Positions 5,971 through 8,655 of a stretch of DNA of 8,655 nucleotides are shown piece by piece. This stretch comes from CAKVLS01 sp045638465 (GTDB lineage: Bacteria > Bacillota > Clostridia > Christensenellales > UBA1242). The DNA lies in NCBI GenBank assembly GCA_045638465.1, contig JAZUBK010000021.1:1-8655 (forward strand), in the 5' to 3' direction. A model generated the notes under the pieces. It had not been told where the DNA came from and made no database searches. It saw only the letters and a list, made by a program, of their open reading frames with translations. Position 1 is the stretch's first letter, and the number at the start of each line of letters is the position of its first letter. Both the position numbers and the translations under genes were made by a program.

Positions 5971-6963
5971 ATGTTAGATAAGATAAAAGCAAACTTAAAC
6001 GTAATAGTTTATTCTGTAGTAAACTTTTTGGTTGGGCTAATATGCCTACTTATAATCAAAAACCCAGTGCCTATTTCCATTGGTCCTAGATTTATCGTTG
6101 GTGAACTTGGTAGTAAATGGATACTCCTTTTATTTATCTTTTTAGGTTTAGCGCTTGGTTTTATTGGGCTTATTGGTAAACAATCAACTCCCGAACAAAT
6201 TGCCTTTGCCCGTAAACGTCAAATAGGTATCAATGTTTTGATTGTTCTTTGGACAGCAATAACATTTTTCTTTTTGTGTATGTTTACAAGTTTGGATATT
6301 ATCGGTAGTAGAGTAAAACTAAATATTGCTTCTATGCTAGTATGTTTGCTTGGCTCTGTACTTGCATTGTTTAGTAAATATTTTATAACCAAACAAAGCG
6401 AAGATGTGTATTACAACTATAGATTATCTCTAAGCGTATTTATTAGTGAGATTTGTGGCTGCGTTTTACTTGTTGTGGCTGCTATAAATATATTTATTGA
6501 CAACTTATTCTTTATTTTGCCGCTAGTGGTAGTTTTTGGTCTTATTATTTATCTTGTGCCTTTGTTTGTGACAAAAGACCTAAAGAAAAAAGCCGAAGCT
6601 AAAATGAAAGCAACAGAAGAAGAAAATGCTGCAAGTGAAGAAAAAATCTTGAGCGCAGTAAACTTTGCTTCAGAGATGTCTTCTGTAAAAGATAAACCAA
6701 AGAAAACTAAAAAGCAAGAACCAACAGAAGAAGCTATAGAAGAAAAACCAGTTGAACTTGCCGAAGAAAAAGTAGTTTCTAAAACTAGAGCAAAGAAAGT
6801 AGCAAAACAAAACGCAACAAAAAATGCTCAAAAATCTAGTGGAAACAAAACTTCTTCTAAACAATCTACTACAAAGTCAAAAACAAAACAAAGTGCAAAA
6901 AAGACAACCAAGTCTAGTAGCAATTATAAAGGCACATCTAAAACAAAAAATATTAAAAAATAA
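5971..6963 (+). CDS. Six-helix membrane protein with a long Lys-rich C-terminal tail
   Basis: A 330-residue protein of unknown function in two parts. Residues 1-199 hold six predicted membrane helices (about 10-30, 50-68, 87-106, 118-138, 152-177, 179-199). Residues 200-330 form a hydrophilic tail. Its first half alternates Lys and Glu (KKAEAKMKATEEENAASEEK, then PTEEAIEEKPVELAEEK), and its second half from about 271 is strongly basic and built from Lys, Ser, Thr, Asn, Gln and Ala, ending in NIKK. With six helices and a basic tail, both termini should be cytoplasmic. The tail resembles bacterial histone-H1-like or other disordered nucleic-acid-binding tails in composition, which does not prove DNA binding. 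I place the start at ATG 5971 because AGGTGA at 5960-5965 is ideally spaced; an in-frame GTG at 5962 would add three residues but destroys that site's role. It has its own promoter, and the metK promoter begins three bases after its stop. Confidence 0.72.
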   Translation: MLDKIKANLNVIVYSVVNFLVGLICLLIIKNPVPISIGPRFIVGELGSKWILLLFIFLGLALGFIGLIGKQSTPEQIAFARKRQIGINVLIVLWTAITFFFLCMFTSLDIIGSRVKLNIASMLVCLLGSVLALFSKYFITKQSEDVYYNYRLSLSVFISEICGCVLLVVAAINIFIDNLFFILPLVVVFGLIIYLVPLFVTKDLKKKAEAKMKATEEENAASEEKILSAVNFASEMSSVKDKPKKTKKQEPTEEAIEEKPVELAEEKVVSKTRAKKVAKQNATKNAQKSSGNKTSSKQSTTKSKTKQSAKKTTKSSSNYKGTSKTKNIKK

Positions 6964-6965
6964 AA

Positions 6966-6994
6966 TTGACAATAAATAATCATTTTGATATTAT
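6966..6994 (+). promoter_or_regulatory. Promoter of the SAM riboswitch-metK transcript
   Basis: A consensus TTGACA (6966-6971), a 17-base spacer and TATTAT (6989-6994) with an upstream TGA (6986-6988, extended -10) make the strongest protein-gene promoter in the window. The expected +1 is about 7001, four bases before the first strand of riboswitch helix P1. Confidence 0.85.
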
Positions 6995-7000
6995 TGTTAC

Positions 7001-7087
7001 ATAACCTATAAAGAGTGTGCGAGGGACAAGCCTTACGACCACACAGCAACCTGCTTTTTGCAAGGTGCTAATGCTTGTATGATGGGA
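7001..7087 (+). promoter_or_regulatory. SAM-I (S-box) riboswitch aptamer, apparently lacking helix P4
   Basis: The core matches the S-box consensus: AAGAG (7011-7015), GAGGGA (7021-7026), GCC, ACGA, GCAACC (7046-7051) and GGTGCTAA (7064-7071). Helix P2 is GTGTG (7015-7019) with CACAC (7040-7044); a kink-turn follows with GA at 7021-7022 and CGA at 7036-7038; the outer P2 stem GGG (7023-7025) with CCT (7031-7033) closes the loop ACAAG (7026-7030). That loop pairs with CTTGT (7074-7078) as the pseudoknot, a compensated variant of the usual CUGG/CCAG. P3 is ACCT-GC (7049-7054) with GC-A-AGGT (7060-7066) and a T5 loop. P1 is CCTAT (7005-7009) with ATGGG (7082-7086). Only three bases separate the pseudoknot from P1, so the usual P4 hairpin has no room. 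SAM binding should stabilise P1 and favour termination before metK. Confidence 0.88.
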
Positions 7088-7117
7088 AAAACTAAAGATA
7101 AAAAAGGTCCTATCATA
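7078..7117 (+). promoter_or_regulatory. Antiterminator of the SAM riboswitch
   Basis: TATGATGGGA (7078-7087) pairs with TCCTATCATA (7108-7117) over ten continuous base pairs, including one G-T wobble, around a 20-base A-rich loop. The left arm contains the 3' strand of P1 and the right arm contains the 5' side of the terminator stem, so this hairpin excludes both. The repeated CCTAT at 7005-7009 and 7109-7113 is what lets the same ATGGG choose between P1 and the antiterminator. Confidence 0.75.
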
Positions 7118-7133
7118 AAGATAGGGCCTTTTT
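7101..7133 (+). terminator. Riboswitch-controlled intrinsic terminator upstream of metK
   Basis: A 14-bp stem, 7101-7114 (A5, GGTCCTATC) with 7120-7133 (GATAGGGCC, T5), one G-T wobble, encloses the loop ATAAA. The right arm ends in five T's. The stem forms only when the antiterminator is not made, that is, when the aptamer's P1 is held by SAM. Confidence 0.88.
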
Positions 7134-7182
7134 AGTTTCTCTTTTTAGGTTAATAGTAAAGTAAAAAGGGGAAAATAATATT

Positions 7183-8274
7183 ATGGAAGAAATAATAACT
7201 AGTGAAAGTGTAGGTAGAGGTCACCCAGACAAAACTTGCGATATTATTGCAGATAGTTTTTTAGACGAGGCCTTGCGTCAAGACCCTTATAGTCAAATGG
7301 CGGTAGAGTGCGCCATAAAAGATGACTTATTGATGATTTATGGGGAGCAAACAACTAAAGCGATTATCGATTACGAAAAAATAGCAAAAGATGTGCTAAA
7401 AGATATCGGCTATACAAATGACTTTAGAATAATAAAGCAAATATCAATCCAATCACCAGAAATTAATAAGGCTGTAAACAAAACTAAATTTTGTGCCAAT
7501 GACCAAGGCATAGTTTTTGGCTACGCTACAAACGAAAGTAGTGACTATATGCCACTTACTATATCACTTGCGCATGAACTTATGCGAAAATACGAAGAAT
7601 ACCAAAAGACAAACCCTCTATTTTTTGCCGATAGCAAAAGCCAAGTTTCTATAAAATATATAGATGGCAAACCGGCTGCTATCGATACAATTTTGCTATC
7701 TGTATCTCATAGTGAGATTTTGGGGCAAGAAGAAATATATGACCTTATAAAAACAAATGTTGTAGAAAAAGTTTTGCAAGATGTAACTATAGACAAATCA
7801 AAATACAATTTAATTATTAATCCAAGCGGCAAATTTACTATTTGGGGTAGTTTTGGTGATAGTGGTTGTGTAGGAAGAAAGATTGTTGTAGATACCTATG
7901 GTGGAGTAGGAAAAGTAGGCGGGGGTTGTTTTAGCTCAAAAAATGCAACCAAAGTTGATAGATCTGGAGCGTATTTTGCAAGATATGTAGCAAAAAACAT
8001 CGTAGCACACAATTTAGCCGATAAGTGCGAAATCGGTATAAGTTTTGGCATAGGGCTTGAATATCCTATCAGTTTGAGCCTAGAAACTTTTGGTACAGAA
8101 AAGGTCCCTAAAGAAAAAATATATAAGTTTATAAAAGATAACTTTGATTTGTCTGTAGATAATATGCTCAAAGAGTTAGACCTTTTAAAACCAATCTTTG
8201 CAAAAACCGCATGTTATGGACACTTTGGCAATTCTGATTTTAGTTGGGAAAAAATAAAAGAGTGCAAAATCTAA
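7183..8274 (+). CDS. metK: S-adenosylmethionine synthetase (methionine adenosyltransferase), short divergent form
   Basis: A 363-residue enzyme that makes SAM from methionine and ATP, releasing phosphate and pyrophosphate. The catalytic set known from E. coli MetK is present: E8, GHPDK (13-17 with H14, D16, K17), E42, E55 in GEQTT, NDQG (D107), DSKSQV (D150, K152), GDSGCVGRK (D226, R232, K233), and SSKNATKVDRS (K253, K257, D259). The C-terminal KTACYGHFG is also typical. Both family signatures deviate: the first reads CANDQG instead of GAGDQG, and the second is GGGCFSSKN, ending in N rather than D/E and preceded by Val where His is usual. It is about 20 residues shorter than E. coli MetK (384), with part of the gap just before NDQG. 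The ATG at 7183 has AAAGGGG at about 7165-7171 upstream, a somewhat long spacing. The SAM riboswitch upstream confirms the product. Confidence 0.93.
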   Translation: MEEIITSESVGRGHPDKTCDIIADSFLDEALRQDPYSQMAVECAIKDDLLMIYGEQTTKAIIDYEKIAKDVLKDIGYTNDFRIIKQISIQSPEINKAVNKTKFCANDQGIVFGYATNESSDYMPLTISLAHELMRKYEEYQKTNPLFFADSKSQVSIKYIDGKPAAIDTILLSVSHSEILGQEEIYDLIKTNVVEKVLQDVTIDKSKYNLIINPSGKFTIWGSFGDSGCVGRKIVVDTYGGVGKVGGGCFSSKNATKVDRSGAYFARYVAKNIVAHNLADKCEIGISFGIGLEYPISLSLETFGTEKVPKEKIYKFIKDNFDLSVDNMLKELDLLKPIFAKTACYGHFGNSDFSWEKIKECKI

Positions 8275-8333
8275 AATAAATTTGATGCTGCAACTAAAAA
8301 TGTTTAAAAATCGCACAAAAAATAACAAAAAAC

Positions 8334-8375
8334 ATTGACTTTTGTTTTTATAAGTTATATAATACAAAAGTCAAT
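8334..8375. repeat. Perfect 12-bp inverted repeat framing the tRNA-Lys promoter
   Basis: ATTGACTTTTGT (8334-8345) and its exact reverse complement (8364-8375) are separated by 18 bases. The left arm contains the -35 box and the right arm covers the expected transcription start. Because each arm carries TTGACT, the opposite strand also reads TTGACT (8374 to 8369), a 16-base spacer and TATAAA (8352 to 8347). It could be an operator-like site, a bidirectional promoter or chance in AT-rich DNA; the first two are inference. Confidence 0.8.
8335..8363 (+). promoter_or_regulatory. Promoter of tRNA-Lys
   Basis: TTGACT (8335-8340), a 17-base spacer and a perfect TATAAT (8358-8363) form a near-consensus promoter. 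The expected +1 is near 8370, 12 bases before the mature tRNA 5' end at 8382. Confidence 0.85.
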
Positions 8376-8381
8376 CGATAT

Positions 8382-8457
8382 GGACGACTAGCTCAGTTGG
8401 TAGAGCAACTGACTCTTAATCAGTGGGTCCAGGGTTCGAGTCCCTGGTCGTCCACCA
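8382..8457 (+). tRNA. tRNA-Lys, anticodon CUU
   Basis: All four arms fold. The acceptor stem is GGACGAC (8382-8388) with GTCGTCC (8447-8453), discriminator A at 8454 and encoded CCA at 8455-8457. The D arm carries AGCTCAGTTGGTAGAGC, the anticodon stem ACTGA/TCAGT (8408-8412, 8420-8424) holds the loop CTCTTAA with anticodon CTT at 8415-8417, and the T arm contains GGTTCGAGTCC. CUU reads the Lys codon AAG. The gene stands alone between its own promoter and terminator, unlike the multi-tRNA clusters common in Bacillota. Confidence 0.96.
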
Positions 8458-8462
8458 AAATG

Positions 8463-8494
8463 AATTGTATTCCAGTAAGGAATACAATTTTTTT
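8463..8494 (+). terminator. Intrinsic terminator of tRNA-Lys
   Basis: An 11-bp perfect stem, AATTGTATTCC (8463-8473) with GGAATACAATT (8479-8489), a five-base loop AGTAA, and a T tract through 8494. It begins five bases after the encoded CCA. Confidence 0.9.
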
Positions 8495-8655
8495 CTAAAG
8501 AAATTACTAGCTTTGTTCTAAAAGGGTAATAACAATTTGAAAACATAGACAAATTATGTAAAAGTAAGTGATTTGCCTAGCGCTTTAAAAATATTGGTGC
8601 AAACAATTATAACTAATATTTTTGTTTATTTAATAGCTCTAATATTATTCTTATG
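8495..8655. other. AT-rich tail of the window without an identifiable gene
   Basis: No frame of useful length on either strand, no RNA fold of a known class and no repeat family is seen. The window ends on an ATG (8653-8655) just after AT-rich -10-like hexamers, so a gene may start at the edge, but this cannot be judged. Confidence 0.4.

Noticed and set aside
6969..6997. ACAATAA/TTATTGT inverted repeat within the metK promoter
   Set aside because: Seven AT-rich pairs overlapping the promoter boxes; likely chance, and control is already explained by the riboswitch.
7001..7133. T-box or other leader class upstream of metK
   Set aside because: The GAGGGA, GCAACC and GGTGCTAA core with matching pseudoknot identifies a SAM-I element; no T-box sequence is present.
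7896..8171. 91-codon minus-strand frame inside metK
   Set aside because: It is opposite conserved MetK motifs and has no recognisable protein features; a shadow frame.
8299..8336. AATGTTT/AAACATT inverted repeat as a metK terminator
   Set aside because: Seven pairs, 24-base loop and no T tract; metK has no convincing terminator before the tRNA promoter.
8587..8623. AAAAATATT/AATATTTTT hairpin in the terminal region
   Set aside because: Only A-T pairs over a 19-base loop in very AT-rich DNA; no gene upstream that needs it.

Overview
The window is AT-rich, tightly packed chromosomal DNA with every recognised gene on the + strand. Stops are almost all TAA (one TAG, no TGA). Shine-Dalgarno sites of the AGGAG/GGAGGT type, consensus sigma-A-like promoters, short U-tailed terminators and a SAM-I (S-box) riboswitch point to a low-GC Gram-positive bacterium, most likely an uncultured Clostridia-like member of the Bacillota. 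That lineage call is inference; there is no rRNA or other marker here to fix it. I see no IS element, phage gene, CRISPR array or plasmid function.

Left part (1-3949): an RNA-modification block. A tcdA-type E1-like enzyme (cyclic t6A37 in tRNA), a TtcA-family PP-loop Fe-S enzyme (tRNA 2-thiolation) and a small histidine-type phosphatase form one operon, closed by a hairpin terminator at 2085-2110. An RlmD/RumA-type 23S rRNA m5U methyltransferase follows from its own promoter, then an AAC(6')-like GNAT acetyltransferase 34 bases downstream. The first promoter lies so close to its ATG that the mRNA should be leaderless; the rlmD promoter leaves only about four leader bases.

Middle part (3950-6963): a cluster of uncharacterised envelope genes. 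A lipoprotein with a His...Cys pattern like permuted papain/NlpC-P60 folds, a two-helix 81-residue membrane protein, a soluble 164-residue protein and a four-helix membrane protein overlap or nearly touch, so they are probably one transcript. A six-helix membrane protein with a roughly 130-residue Lys-rich tail follows behind its own extended -10 promoter. No known system fits this set; it is the best candidate for undescribed biology, but its function cannot be read from sequence alone.

Right part (6964-8655): S-adenosylmethionine supply. A strong promoter leads into a SAM-I riboswitch that appears to lack helix P4, with mutually exclusive antiterminator and terminator hairpins, upstream of a short, divergent metK. 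This is feedback control of SAM, the methyl donor used by the RlmD-type enzyme in the same window. A tRNA-Lys(CUU) gene with encoded CCA follows, with a consensus promoter embedded in a perfect 12-bp inverted repeat and a clear terminator. The last 160 bases hold nothing I can identify.
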